Shown here in pieces: positions 38,331-48,666 of a stretch of DNA of 64,000 nucleotides (the first letter of the stretch is position 1; every line of letters begins with the position of its first letter). The DNA comes from Chitinilyticum aquatile DSM 21506. GTDB lineage: Bacteria > Pseudomonadota > Gammaproteobacteria > Burkholderiales > Chitinibacteraceae. Below the pieces are notes generated by a model that saw only the letters and a list, made by a program, of their open reading frames with translations, searched no databases and had not been told where the DNA came from. The translations under genes were made by a program, and so were the position numbers. The stretch covers positions 218,047-282,046 of the forward strand of contig NZ_AUMS01000008.1 in NCBI RefSeq assembly GCF_000430805.1. The letters run 5' to 3'.

Positions 38331-39330
38331 TGAGCTGCCGCCGGCACTGCAACGCGGCCTGCAGCCGCTTTACGTCATTCATGGCGATGAAGCGCTGCTG
38401 GCGCTTGAAGCTGCCCAGCTGATCCGTGATGCGGTCAAAGCGGCCGGCTACCTCGAACGCGAGGTGCTGGTTGTCGAGCGCAGCTTCAACTGGGCATCGT
38501 TGCAGGAAATCGGCAATAGTTTCTCGCTGTTCTCCAACCTGAAACTGATCGACCTGCGCATCCCGTCCGGCAAGCCCGGCATCGAAGGCGGCAAGGCGCT
38601 CGAAGCCTATGCCGCGCGCCTGCCGGACGACACCATCACACTGATCACGCTACCCCGCCTGGAAAAAACGGCACAGAACAGCAAATGGTTCCAGGCACTC
38701 GCCAAGGCGGGAACACTGGTCGAGGCGCGCACCATCGAGCGTCAGCAACTACCGGACTGGATTGCGCGCCGACTGGCAGCCCAGCAGCAACAGGCCAGCG
38801 CGGAGGCGCTGCAATTCATGGTCGACCGCCTCGAGGGCAACCTGCTCGCCGCGCACCAGGAAATACAGAAACTGGGGCTACTCTACCCGCCGGGCCCGCT
38901 TGATCTCGCCCAGATCCAGGCTGCGGTTGCCAACGTTGCCCGCTTTGACGTCTTTCAGCTTGGCGAAGCGCTGCTGGCCGGCGATGCGGCCCGCTTCCTG
39001 CGCATGCTCGACGGCCTGCAGGCCGAGGGCGAGGCGCCGCACCTGATTCTCTGGTCGCTCAACGAAGAGCTGCGCACGCTCTACCAGGTCGGCATGGGGC
39101 GCAAGCGTGGTACCCCGATGCCGCAACTGCTGAAGGAAAACCGCGTCTGGGGCAACAAGCAGCAACTGCTGCCACGTGCGCTGGATCGCATGGGCGCAGT
39201 GCAATTGCGCACCGCATTGCGACAGGCCACCCGCATCGACCGGATCAACAAAGGCCTGGAGCAGGGCAACGCCTGGGATGCCATCCGTCTGATGTGCCTC
39301 CCCCTGCTGGACACACCAAACAATAAATAA
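38320..39330 (+). CDS. holA: DNA polymerase III subunit delta
   Basis: 336 aa from ATG 38320, overlapping the lptE stop by 11 bases. N-terminal LYVIHGDEALLALEAAQLIRDA and SFSLFSNLKLIDLRIPSGKPG are typical. Delta opens the beta clamp within the clamp loader. Copy D of the inverted-repeat element starts right after its stop. Confidence 0.95.
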   Translation: MRPDELPPALQRGLQPLYVIHGDEALLALEAAQLIRDAVKAAGYLEREVLVVERSFNWASLQEIGNSFSLFSNLKLIDLRIPSGKPGIEGGKALEAYAARLPDDTITLITLPRLEKTAQNSKWFQALAKAGTLVEARTIERQQLPDWIARRLAAQQQQASAEALQFMVDRLEGNLLAAHQEIQKLGLLYPPGPLDLAQIQAAVANVARFDVFQLGEALLAGDAARFLRMLDGLQAEGEAPHLILWSLNEELRTLYQVGMGRKRGTPMPQLLKENRVWGNKQQLLPRALDRMGAVQLRTALRQATRIDRINKGLEQGNAWDAIRLMCLPLLDTPNNK

Positions 39331-39383
39331 AAGGTATACAGCTACAGCCCTTTATCTTGAAAGGCCATAGCCATATACCCATA
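39331..39383. repeat. Intergenic inverted-repeat element, copy D
   Basis: Outer arms GGTATA/TATACC and inner arms GCCCTTT/AAAGGCC (one mismatch). Unlike the others it lies between two genes in the same direction (holA, rng). Confidence 0.7.
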
Positions 39384-39487
39384 AAGAAATACAGAAATCG
39401 TACAAATTGTCTCGCCCTGGCTGACATTTTGCCGACATCCGGCTAAGCTCGGCAGCCAGTTCATGCCACCTACTTTCGCGAGTCCGC

Positions 39488-40939
39488 ATGCAAGACCAGA
39501 TTCTCGTCAACATCACCCCGCAGGAAACCCGCGTAGCCACCATGGAAGACGGCGTCGTGCAGGATCTGCACATTGAGCGGACGGCGCATCGCGGCCTCGT
39601 TGGCAATATCTGCCTTGGCATCGTCAAGCGCGTGCTGCCGGGAATGCAATCTGCGTTTATTGAAATCGGCCTGGAGCGCGCCGCCTTCCTGCACATTGCC
39701 GATGTCATCGAGCAACGCCAGCACCCGAACGAGCCACAGCGCATCGAAAAACTGCTGCACGAAGGCCAGCCAGTGATGGTGCAGGTCATCAAGGACCCGA
39801 TCGGCACCAAGGGCGCGCGACTATCGACGCAGATCAGCATCGCCGGTCGCTTCCTCGTCTTCCTGCCGCAGGAACATCATATCGGGGTGAGCCAGCGCAT
39901 TGAAAGCGACGAAGAGCGCGAAGCACTGCGCGCCCGCCTGGAAAAGCTGCTGCCAGCCGACCATGTCGGCTACATCATCCGCACCAGCGCCGACCATGCC
40001 AGCGATGACGAGCTGCGCGCCGACATCGATTATCTGAACCTGATCTGGGCCGACATCCGCCAGAAGGCACAGACACTGCCGGCCGGCTCGCTACTGTTCC
40101 AGGATCTGTCGCTGCAACTGCGCGTACTGCGCGACATGGTGAATGAAGAAACCGGCGAGGTGCTGGTCGACTCGCGCGAAAATCACCAGAAAATGCTCGA
40201 GTTCGCCCAGCAGTTCGTCCCCGATGGCGCGTTGCGCCTGCGGCATTATGCCGGCGAGCGGCCACTATTCGAGCTGTACGGCGTGGAGCCGGAAATCGAA
40301 CGCGCCCTTTCGCGCCGCGTGAACCTGAAATTCGGCGGCTACCTGATCATCGATCAGACCGAGGCGATGACCACCGTCGACGTCAACACTGGCGGCTTTG
40401 TCGGCACGCGCTCGTTTGACGACACCATCTTCAAGACCAATCTGGAAGCCACACAGGTTATCGCCCGCCAGCTGCGCATGCGCAATCTCGGTGGCATCAT
40501 CATTGTCGATTTCATCGACATGGATAATGAAGAGCACAAGAACGCGGTACTGGAAGAGCTGAAAAAAGCACTGAGCCGCGACCGCACCAAAATCACCGTC
40601 TCCGGCTTCACCAGCCTCGGACTCGTTGAAATCACCCGCAAGCGCACCCGTGAATCACTGGCCCATGTACTGTGCGAGACCTGCCCAACCTGCCAGGGCC
40701 GAGGTGAAATCAAGACCGCCGAAACCGTCTGCCATGAAATCCTGCGTGAAATCCTGCGCGAAGCCCGCCAGTTCAACGCGCGCCAGTACCGCATCCTCGC
40801 CGCCCAGGCCGTCATCGACATGTTCCTGGATGAAGAATCTGCCAGCCTGGCACAACTTGCGGACTTCATCGGCAAACCGATCTACCTGCAGGTGGAAACG
40901 GCGTACTCGCAGGAGCAGTTTGATGTGGTGCTGGTTTGA
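39488..40939 (+). CDS. rng: Ribonuclease G
   Basis: 483 aa. An S1-type RNA-binding domain (residues ~38-125) is followed by the RNase H-like and DNase I-like catalytic region: the metal-binding aspartates in TTVDVNTGGFVG and GGIIIVDFIDMDNEEH, and the zinc-link cysteines in CETCPTC. The short length, with no C-terminal degradosome scaffold, separates it from RNase E. It matures 16S rRNA 5' ends and decays mRNAs. Confidence 0.95.
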   Translation: MQDQILVNITPQETRVATMEDGVVQDLHIERTAHRGLVGNICLGIVKRVLPGMQSAFIEIGLERAAFLHIADVIEQRQHPNEPQRIEKLLHEGQPVMVQVIKDPIGTKGARLSTQISIAGRFLVFLPQEHHIGVSQRIESDEEREALRARLEKLLPADHVGYIIRTSADHASDDELRADIDYLNLIWADIRQKAQTLPAGSLLFQDLSLQLRVLRDMVNEETGEVLVDSRENHQKMLEFAQQFVPDGALRLRHYAGERPLFELYGVEPEIERALSRRVNLKFGGYLIIDQTEAMTTVDVNTGGFVGTRSFDDTIFKTNLEATQVIARQLRMRNLGGIIIVDFIDMDNEEHKNAVLEELKKALSRDRTKITVSGFTSLGLVEITRKRTRESLAHVLCETCPTCQGRGEIKTAETVCHEILREILREARQFNARQYRILAAQAVIDMFLDEESASLAQLADFIGKPIYLQVETAYSQEQFDVVLV

Positions 40940-41071
40940 CAGCAAGCTCACTTCTATTTGGATTCACTACAGACCTTTCACCTTACCTGCGCGGCGTAAC
41001 ACCGGGATGCCGGTAAAAATTGCGCCATCGCATGCCAAGCGCAAAGATGCACACCACAAGTCATACGCGTA

Positions 41072-41100
41072 TTGACCGCGCATTCTTACTTCTGTAGAAA
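41072..41100 (+). promoter_or_regulatory. Promoter of the metalloprotease gene
   Basis: TTGACC (41072-41077), a 17-base spacer and TAGAAA (41095-41100), 33 bases before the ATG. The rest of the 194-base gap after rng holds nothing I recognise. Confidence 0.6.
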
Positions 41101-41133
41101 TACAAACCAAGTCCACTTTTAAACATCTTCGCC

Positions 41134-43071
41134 ATGAAACTCACTTTAGCGTGCTCCGCTTTGCTGCTATTGCCTTTGTGCGCAACTGCAACCGATCTGT
41201 TTACTCCTGTAGCAGCAAATCGCTCCTCGGCCAGTTCCCCGGAAAAAGGCTACTCGGTTGCCTTCAACCGCATACAGGCCATGGCCATCAAACCGGGCAC
41301 CGAATTCAAACTGAACATTCCGAATGGAAAAAGTTATACGGTTGTTTTTGAGCGCGAAGAAATCAGCAGCAGCGGCAACCACACCTTCATCGGCTACCTT
41401 GCCGAGCAAGGAAAAACGGCTCGCTGCATCATCACTCATAGCAGCGATGCCATTACCGGTCGTTGCCAGACCCCCGAGGGTGAAGTGCTACTCGATACCA
41501 AAAATAGCCAGCAGCTAATGATCCCGACCTGGCAATACGGGATTCGCCCAGCAGTCCCGGCTGAATCCGACATCATGTTGCCGGAACAAATGCACCCCAA
41601 AAGTGGAATGAGCCCGCAGGCAGCACCGGTCGCGGCCGGCAGTGATAGCGTTATCGACCTGATGGTGTATTACACCCCGGGCTTCAGTGCCGCGCAAGGT
41701 GGCAACCCCTGGCGCCGGATTGACTATCTGGTTGCCTTGACGAATCAGGCCTATCAGGACAGCGGCATAGCGGCCCGCCTGCGCCTTGTTCACACCCAAG
41801 CGATTAATTACACGGATAATTCTGACCTCTATGCCCCATTGGAAGCAATCTCATCTTCCACCACCCCGTTTCAAGATCTGGAAGGACTGCGTAGCTACAA
41901 GGGTGCAGATCTAGTTACCCTGATACGCCCCTTCACCGCAGCCAATGGTGGGGTGTGTGGTCTTGCTTGGATGCCGAATTTGAGCCAGTTCCGCAAAGAA
42001 ATGGGGTTTTCGGTCGTCAGTGATGGAACCCGACCCGATGGCTACTATTGTGATGACACCACACTGGCTCATGAACTTGGTCATAATCTCGGCCAGAATC
42101 ATGACCATGAACATGCGAGCAATGGAGGGGCCCATTCCTATTCCTACGGCTATGGATTGAATAACATATTCGGCGACATCATGAGCTACTACTGGCCAAA
42201 AGTAGCCAAATTTTCCAGCCCCAACCTGCAGTGCAATGGTTATGTCTGCGGTTTATCGGGCTACGCCGATACGGCCCTCTCCATCAACCAGACTTGGCGG
42301 ACCGTGGCGAACTACTTGCCTTCAGCTCAGGGCCAGAATACCTTCACCCCGGAGTCAGGCTGGTACTGGGATGCAAGCCAGCCAGGAACAGGATATGCGA
42401 TCGAAATTAAAGATGGCAAGGCATTCATCGGGCTCTTCATGTACAACAATACTGGAAAACCCATTTGGTACATTTCCAGTGGTGCAATGTCATCAAGCAC
42501 TGAATTTAATGGCAGTCTGCTATATTTTCGCAATGGCCAGCCACTTAAAGGCAGTTACAAGGCTCCAGAATCTCCGACAGTCATTGGCAATGCCAGCGTC
42601 AAATTTTCCGATGCTCGCCATGCCACGCTGACCCTGCCAAGTGGTTTCACGGCAAACCTTGAAAGATTTAATATCGTAGCCGGTGGAGTGGAAAATCCAG
42701 CCAGTACAATCTCCAATATAAATGGCTGGTACTGGAATGCTTCCGAGTCCGGTAGCGGATACTTCTTCGAATCTCAAAAAGATAATGTATATAGCGTCGC
42801 CTTTATGTATGACTCGCTCGGAGATCCGGTCTGGTATGTCAGTACAGATACATGGGCTGCATACAACGGCTGCACAGCCGCGATGACCGATGGTTACTGG
42901 CTCAAGTTCGGCAATGGCACTTACCTTGGCAGCTCCTATCGCCCCGCCTCACTTGTTGATAATGCCGTCATCCCCAACAACACTTGGCTGGACAGGTGCA
43001 ATAATACAGGGTCCATCTTTGTTCCTGGACGTGTACCGGAAACAATACCCCTAAGCAAATTCACCTTCTAA
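41134..43071 (+). CDS. Secreted reprolysin-like zinc metalloprotease
   Basis: 645 aa with a Sec signal peptide (MKLTLACSALLLLPLCATA). After a ~150-residue pro-region-like part comes a metzincin domain with the zinc motif HELGHNLGQNHD (~residue 313) and a downstream DIMSYY Met-turn. The C-terminus has two related repeats of ~95 residues (~405-500, ~525-620), each starting GWYW and containing a G-x-PxWY element, common in secreted proteobacterial proteins and likely binding or packing modules. It is a candidate substrate of the T2SS in this window. The base composition is richer in AT than its left neighbours. Confidence 0.88.
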   Translation: MKLTLACSALLLLPLCATATDLFTPVAANRSSASSPEKGYSVAFNRIQAMAIKPGTEFKLNIPNGKSYTVVFEREEISSSGNHTFIGYLAEQGKTARCIITHSSDAITGRCQTPEGEVLLDTKNSQQLMIPTWQYGIRPAVPAESDIMLPEQMHPKSGMSPQAAPVAAGSDSVIDLMVYYTPGFSAAQGGNPWRRIDYLVALTNQAYQDSGIAARLRLVHTQAINYTDNSDLYAPLEAISSSTTPFQDLEGLRSYKGADLVTLIRPFTAANGGVCGLAWMPNLSQFRKEMGFSVVSDGTRPDGYYCDDTTLAHELGHNLGQNHDHEHASNGGAHSYSYGYGLNNIFGDIMSYYWPKVAKFSSPNLQCNGYVCGLSGYADTALSINQTWRTVANYLPSAQGQNTFTPESGWYWDASQPGTGYAIEIKDGKAFIGLFMYNNTGKPIWYISSGAMSSSTEFNGSLLYFRNGQPLKGSYKAPESPTVIGNASVKFSDARHATLTLPSGFTANLERFNIVAGGVENPASTISNINGWYWNASESGSGYFFESQKDNVYSVAFMYDSLGDPVWYVSTDTWAAYNGCTAAMTDGYWLKFGNGTYLGSSYRPASLVDNAVIPNNTWLDRCNNTGSIFVPGRVPETIPLSKFTF

Positions 43072-43087
43072 TTATTACCCAAAGAAA

Positions 43088-43121
43088 AATGCCGGCACAT
43101 TACAACATGAGTGCCGGCATT
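43088..43121. terminator. Bidirectional terminator
   Basis: AATGCCGGCAC and GTGCCGGCATT around a 12-base loop, between convergent genes. On the minus strand it is followed by TTTTC. Confidence 0.75.
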
Positions 43122-43143
43122 CTATATCTGATCAACAGTCAGA

Positions 43144-44091
43144 TTAATTACGAACACAGCCAAGAGCCATAAGCATCAAAGCAAAACGCGTGGCGTATTG
43201 GCGCACAACGCCTCTCTTTTGCACACGCAATGCAACATTTACAGCTTGCCGGCAATCTAGCTCAGCAAAGCGGGCAAGCGTTGAGGCCTTTTTGAATCTG
43301 CCCGATAAATCCGGCCACCTTCGAAACAGTGCGGCAAGCTGTTCTAGGGCCCGCCGCAAGTTCTCAAGCAAAAGACCGAAACGGTAGCGGTTCCAGAATG
43401 TCCGCCCCCCATGCAAGCCAACTGTATTCGTCCCATGGATACGATAAGCTTGGCAAGGTTCCGATAAAAAAGCCGTTGACCCATGAGCTGCAGCCACAAG
43501 TAGAAGCCACCAATCATGCATGACTGTCTCGAAAGGGAAAGGCAGAGCCAGATCCCGAAGCGCACGATTGAAGAGCATTGAGCATCCGGGGACTACATTC
43601 TGCAGAGCGACATTTTCGAGACACTCAGGCCAACGGGGATCCAGGTTCTGCAAGGCCCAGAATGAGGGGGATATTTCATGGCCCGACTCGTCCACAACCT
43701 GCAAATCTGAATATACTAGAGCTGCGCCACCACCAACTGCCACCTCAGCACGACGAATCAACGCAAGTAAACTAGCAAGTTTACCCGGTAGCCAGTAATC
43801 ATCCTGATCAGCAAGAATGTAGTAATCAGCCTCGACAGATTGCAACAACAATTCAAAGCTGCCAATGACCCCCAAATTTCCTAGCTGATCATGCAAAAGC
43901 ACCAGACAGGGGTGTGAGCTATATGCAGACAATAATGCCTCGGTACCATCTGTCGAGCCATCATCACGGACATAGAGAAGCCCTCCCTCCAACTGTAACT
44001 GGGGGAGAACACTGTCAAGCATGGTAGCAAGCCAGCGCTCCCCGTTATAGGTTGAAAGGCAGACGGCAATATTGTTATTTACTTCCGTCAT
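43144..44091 (-). CDS. Glycosyltransferase family 2
   Basis: 315 aa with a GT-A fold: N-terminal AVCLSTYNGERWLATML, a first acidic motif VRDDGSTDGT, and ILADQDDYWLPGKL as the metal-binding DxD region. It resembles rhamnosyltransferases of polysaccharide loci. Last gene of the minus-strand cluster, 3 bases after the 1055-aa gene. Confidence 0.9.
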   Translation of the reverse strand: MTEVNNNIAVCLSTYNGERWLATMLDSVLPQLQLEGGLLYVRDDGSTDGTEALLSAYSSHPCLVLLHDQLGNLGVIGSFELLLQSVEADYYILADQDDYWLPGKLASLLALIRRAEVAVGGGAALVYSDLQVVDESGHEISPSFWALQNLDPRWPECLENVALQNVVPGCSMLFNRALRDLALPFPFETVMHDWWLLLVAAAHGSTAFLSEPCQAYRIHGTNTVGLHGGRTFWNRYRFGLLLENLRRALEQLAALFRRWPDLSGRFKKASTLARFAELDCRQAVNVALRVQKRGVVRQYATRFALMLMALGCVRN

Positions 44092-44094
44092 TGA

Positions 44095-47000
44095 CTACCC
44101 GATAAAAACAGGAGGATGGGTCTGGCTGATCTCAACTGACAACTCCGCAGTTCGATATCCCTGCTTATTCGCCAATAGAACCATCAGCCGCTCCAAAGCA
44201 TGAGGCAGAGTGCCATCAATCTGCCCAAGTTCGGCTTCAAAATCAGCATCCTGCAAATTCAGGTTCGACAAACCTGAGAGGGCAAGGGGCCGGAACCAAA
44301 ACATTGAACCTGCGATGAAGTCAAAATCATATCGTCCAATTTGATCAGAATAGCCGAGTCGTAACAGTAATACATCAAGCCATTTCCGGTTCAGCACATT
44401 CCGATCCGGCGCAGCCAATGACACCATGGTTCCTGGTGCAGCAAGAACCCCAAGCCGTTCATCTTCTTGAAGTCTGCGCACCACTTCTGCCAAGGCATCA
44501 GGAGAGAGCAAGGACTGGAAAAAATACTGTCGGTCAGCCGAACCGTGAGCAAGATGCAGAGACTTCTTACCATGTATCTTGCAGACAGCCTGATAATTGC
44601 CCCGATTCAGCACATTCAGCGCCTTAATGAAGGGCAACATATCCCGCCCGCGATTTTGAACAAGATATATATAAGCAGCAGGAAATGCTGAACGCACTTT
44701 CTGAACAGTAGCCAAATCAGCATCAGCACGAAGGCTGATGATCATATCAACGCTTGCCTCAGCAACTGCAGCCTGCAACTCTTCAAGAAGATCCGTGTAA
44801 TACAGATGCATCACAACTGCGTATGGATAGCGCGGCTCAAAAGATTTCTGGGATGCTGCCACTTCAGCATCTACAGCTGGGTCCGCTTTTACAAATTCAC
44901 GCAGAACGTTTGCTGTTGCATGCAGATAGGCATAGCCATATCGACGATCAGGTTCAAGATGAGCCCCTTCTGCCCACTCGTTCCAGGCATTGACGAATAC
45001 CAGACGCTGGTCTGCAGGATAACGTCTGATGGTCTGCCGGCATACAATCGCGAGCCATTGCGCATATTCAGCAGGGTTTGCATGAAAATAAGTGTGGCCA
45101 CGACCCGGTTTACGGGCTTCGTTATCCCAACTTGGGACTACCGTTTTATGCACAACATAAGGCGTATCCGGCTTATTGCAGAATGTCTTCGCCAATTCGC
45201 GATAGTCGTATACCTTACCCTCATAAGCAGGATTCAGAATCGCAAGCTCATCGTTAATTGCCCCTTGAGCAGACTGGTGCGGAGGAAACTCGACTGCCGC
45301 ATCAAACCCGTATTCACGCGGATCGGTTACTTCAAAAGATTGTGCGCACACCAGATAGACATCTCCGATACCTGCATCGCGACAATATGCGCGCCACCGT
45401 AAAGCCGTAGCCTTTGGATCAGGCAGCAAGGAGATTCGGTACACGATCAGCAACGGCTTGCCCATGACACGGATATAGCGGGGGTCTCTGAACATGTCTA
45501 CTACATCACGAATAAAGGCCTCATCAGTTTCCGGGTTATGCACCTGCGCCATCAGAATGGAAGCTTCTGAGCCATCCCAACGCCGTGACCAGTTTTCGTT
45601 AGCCCAGCAAATGCAGAATGGAAGATCCAGATCCGTATTAGCTATATATTGGTTCAGTGGCAATTCCAGCAGGCGCCGACCGGCAAACCAGTAGTAATGA
45701 AAGCAAAAGCCGGCCAAACCATACTGCTTAGCAAGCTCGACCTGTCGCCGCATGACATCGACCAGTCGCAAATCATAAAACCCCAATTCTGCTGGGAGAT
45801 GCGGCTGATAATGGCCTTCAAACTGAGGAACCGCTTTGGATACATTGGTCCACTCGGTAAATCCACGCCCCCACCACTCATCGTTTTCGGGAATCGGATG
45901 AAACTGTGGCAAATAAAACGCAATCAGGCGCAAATCGAGATCGCTCTCAGCCATTGTATCCGCAGCCAAGGGGACATAATCCTGATTCAACCCCTTTACG
46001 CCAGCGGCCTGCCGGTAGAGGGATGCATAGAGCCTCTCATGACTATTGTCACTACCCGCCAGCACCTCAATAGCGGCGACACCGAGGGAGTCTTCGGAGA
46101 CATTTGCACCCGCATCACCTCCCCGGCGAAACGACTGCCAGTTTCTGTAAGCGCCGGTATTGCGAAGGACTGGTGCACCCAAGGTGAAAATCAGGGACTT
46201 GAGTGCATGCCGCGCCGAAGCATTTATCGGCAGGTGCCAATAAATCCAGCGCACGACTTTCATCAAGCGGCTACGCCAACGAGGAAGATTCAGCAGACGA
46301 CTTGCCAGACGCAAGGGCTTTGTCAGTCGCCAGCTACTAGAGCGGTAGATTTCGGCGATGGTTGTTTCGCGGGCAAGCAGTAGCGACTGCATCGCGGCGA
46401 TTTCCTGCTCAAGTCTTGCGACATGCTGTTCCGACACCATCAGCTGTTCAACGCGCCCCCAGCTCAACTTCAGCTCGGCCTGTTGCTCTTCCGTTTTACC
46501 CTTGTAATAGGCGGCATTCCCCTGCTCAATCATGATCTGCAAGCGTGCGTCGGCAAGTTCTGCCTCACGCAAGGTAACCTGCAAAGGTGCAGCCAAATGC
46601 TCAAAGAGTCGGAGTAATTGCGCGGGAGGAACTCCAAATAACTCCTTAACTCCCGCGGGCATCGGGTCTCTACCCACGTAAACGACACCAAGGCCATGAG
46701 AATGGCGAAAATCAATCAGCGGATAGCGTTCAGCTAATTCTTCCATCAACTGCCAAACACCAAAATCGCGTTCATGCACCTGCGTATCATGAAACAGGAT
46801 CAAACCCGTACGGCTCATTTTTGGCAGCCAGGTTTCAAAGTCGTGTCGAACAGCATCGTAGGTATGCAAGCCATCAATATGCAGCAAATCGATGCTTTCT
46901 GGCTCAAACAGGGGCAACGCATCATCAAACCAGCGCTGTACCAATGTCGAGAAATGCGAATAATGAGGATCATGGTAGGCACGCAAATTGTCCAATACCG

Positions 47001-47262
47001 AGGTGTCATACCCTCCAGCATGCTCATCACCCTCCCATGAATCAACGGCAAAACAACGCGTATCAAGGTGCAGCCGGGCAACAGCTTGGCAAAAGGCCAG
47101 ATAGGAATTGCCGGAGTGAGACCCCAACTCGACAAATACTCGCGGCTTCAGTAGCGACATGATGGCAAAAGCAAAAGGGATATGCCCAACCCAACTGTAG
47201 GGAGCTACCACGCGCGCAGGCGTATCCAGACAGACATCATGTGACAAAGGATTAAACGACAT
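44095..47262 (-). CDS. Methyltransferase-coiled coil-WbsX-RgpF fusion protein
   Basis: 1055 aa. Residues ~1-200 are a class I SAM methyltransferase-like domain (VFVELGSHSGNSYLAF; IDLLHIDGLHTYDAV). A coiled-coil region at ~225-300 follows. From ~444 a WbsX/GH99-like glycosyltransferase or hydrolase domain begins (AFYLPQFHPIPENDEWWG; FTEWTNV; NAWNEWAEGAHLEP). From ~810 there is an RgpF-type rhamnan synthesis domain (YPYAVVMHLYYTDLLEEL; NRGRDMLPFI; KIHGKKS). It probably extends or modifies the polysaccharide exported by the adjacent Wzm/Wzt; the specific sugar is unknown. Confidence 0.85.
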   Translation of the reverse strand: MSFNPLSHDVCLDTPARVVAPYSWVGHIPFAFAIMSLLKPRVFVELGSHSGNSYLAFCQAVARLHLDTRCFAVDSWEGDEHAGGYDTSVLDNLRAYHDPHYSHFSTLVQRWFDDALPLFEPESIDLLHIDGLHTYDAVRHDFETWLPKMSRTGLILFHDTQVHERDFGVWQLMEELAERYPLIDFRHSHGLGVVYVGRDPMPAGVKELFGVPPAQLLRLFEHLAAPLQVTLREAELADARLQIMIEQGNAAYYKGKTEEQQAELKLSWGRVEQLMVSEQHVARLEQEIAAMQSLLLARETTIAEIYRSSSWRLTKPLRLASRLLNLPRWRSRLMKVVRWIYWHLPINASARHALKSLIFTLGAPVLRNTGAYRNWQSFRRGGDAGANVSEDSLGVAAIEVLAGSDNSHERLYASLYRQAAGVKGLNQDYVPLAADTMAESDLDLRLIAFYLPQFHPIPENDEWWGRGFTEWTNVSKAVPQFEGHYQPHLPAELGFYDLRLVDVMRRQVELAKQYGLAGFCFHYYWFAGRRLLELPLNQYIANTDLDLPFCICWANENWSRRWDGSEASILMAQVHNPETDEAFIRDVVDMFRDPRYIRVMGKPLLIVYRISLLPDPKATALRWRAYCRDAGIGDVYLVCAQSFEVTDPREYGFDAAVEFPPHQSAQGAINDELAILNPAYEGKVYDYRELAKTFCNKPDTPYVVHKTVVPSWDNEARKPGRGHTYFHANPAEYAQWLAIVCRQTIRRYPADQRLVFVNAWNEWAEGAHLEPDRRYGYAYLHATANVLREFVKADPAVDAEVAASQKSFEPRYPYAVVMHLYYTDLLEELQAAVAEASVDMIISLRADADLATVQKVRSAFPAAYIYLVQNRGRDMLPFIKALNVLNRGNYQAVCKIHGKKSLHLAHGSADRQYFFQSLLSPDALAEVVRRLQEDERLGVLAAPGTMVSLAAPDRNVLNRKWLDVLLLRLGYSDQIGRYDFDFIAGSMFWFRPLALSGLSNLNLQDADFEAELGQIDGTLPHALERLMVLLANKQGYRTAELSVEISQTHPPVFIG

Positions 47263-47310
47263 CTTCAGACTCTTAAATGTAAATTTGGAACATGGCTTTG
47301 CAAGATGGAA

Positions 47311-48666
47311 TCAAGCCGGATCGAGTTGCAGCAACTCGACCCGCTGCATTGGCAAACCAACCAGCCCGGTGCCCACCGAACTGGCGTGCGACCGCAAAAA
47401 CAATGCATCATGAATCCAGTCATGCTGGACATGATCGTCAGGTGTGCCATCAGCCACGGCCACAGCCAGGGAGTAATCTCCTACTGGCAAATAAGGCAAA
47501 CGGAAGACGAAACGAGCCAGAATGGAGCTCCCCCCCATCAGAGGGCCGGGGCGCGCGAACAGATAGGTATTTTCACCAAAAAGGGTTTGTCCAAGCCGAT
47601 CCTTGATATAAAAACCCACAATCGGTGCTCGTAACATGCCGTGACACTGCAAGCGGATTTCCAGAGATACCTGTTCGCCCCCCACCATCCAAGATAATGC
47701 TCGCCCGGCATCATCAAGTAATGACACATTCTGGATACGGGCGGCACCAGCACCAAAACGCAGCGCATCAGTTCGAAACCGAAAGACCTCAACATCATTC
47801 CGCAGTGGTGTAGTATTTAGCCATGGCTCACGCTGATCGTGCCACGGCAGTTCGGGCAAAGGCTCATGCAACTGGGCGGCCGGATCATCGCTGCGCTCCT
47901 CGCTGGCAAATAATGCAGCCAGATAGCTTTCGCACACCCCCTTTGCCGGCCCTTGCTCTCGCACCTTGCCAGCCTCCAGCCATACCGCGTACGAGCAAAG
48001 GGCCATCACAGCAGTTGTGTCATGACTGACAAAAAGCAAGGTGCCGTGCTCGCGAAACTGATGCAGAAAGCGCATGCATTTCTGGGTGAAATAGGCGTCC
48101 CCTACCGCCAACGCCTCATCGATGATCAGCACATCGGCATCAACATGCGCAAGCACAGCAAAGGCAAGGCGAACGAACATGCCACTGGAGTAGGTCTTGA
48201 CGGGCTGATCAATAAACTCGCCAATCTCTGCGAACGCCTCAATACTTGCCATACGCCCATCCACCTCACGGCGGGTCAAGCCATAGAGGCTGGCATTCAG
48301 ATACACATTCTCCCGTCCGGTGAAATCGGGATTAAATCCTGCACCAAGTTCAAGCAAAGCCGCCACGCGGCCTTCCACATGCAGCGAGCCAGAAGTCGGC
48401 TGCAAAGTACCACAAAGCATTTGCAGCAAAGTCGACTTACCTGCGCCATTGCGGCCAATAATACCCACCGTAGTACCACGCCGCACCTCAAATGAAACAG
48501 AAGCTAACGCAGTATACCCCTCATCCTCACCACCGACCGGGCTTCCACGCAAGGCATGCCAGATCAATTGCCACGGATGCCGCCCGCGCGGATAACGCTT
48601 GCCTACCGCATCAACCCGGATGACAACATCCTGCAGCAGCTCATCCTGCTGAATCTCAGAGGACAT
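47311..48666 (-). CDS. wzt: Polysaccharide ABC exporter, ATP-binding protein Wzt
   Basis: 451 aa from ATG 48666. The ATPase domain has Walker A GRNGAGKSTLLQML and Walker B DVLIIDEALAVGDAYF, with the H-loop SHD. After ~residue 260 a C-terminal Wzt carbohydrate-binding domain follows (QNVSLLDDAGRALSWMVGG; PIVGFYIKDRLGQTLFGENT). That domain recognises the O-antigen terminus in known systems. The ATG overlaps the wzm stop by 11 bases. Confidence 0.93.
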   Translation of the reverse strand: MSSEIQQDELLQDVVIRVDAVGKRYPRGRHPWQLIWHALRGSPVGGEDEGYTALASVSFEVRRGTTVGIIGRNGAGKSTLLQMLCGTLQPTSGSLHVEGRVAALLELGAGFNPDFTGRENVYLNASLYGLTRREVDGRMASIEAFAEIGEFIDQPVKTYSSGMFVRLAFAVLAHVDADVLIIDEALAVGDAYFTQKCMRFLHQFREHGTLLFVSHDTTAVMALCSYAVWLEAGKVREQGPAKGVCESYLAALFASEERSDDPAAQLHEPLPELPWHDQREPWLNTTPLRNDVEVFRFRTDALRFGAGAARIQNVSLLDDAGRALSWMVGGEQVSLEIRLQCHGMLRAPIVGFYIKDRLGQTLFGENTYLFARPGPLMGGSSILARFVFRLPYLPVGDYSLAVAVADGTPDDHVQHDWIHDALFLRSHASSVGTGLVGLPMQRVELLQLDPA

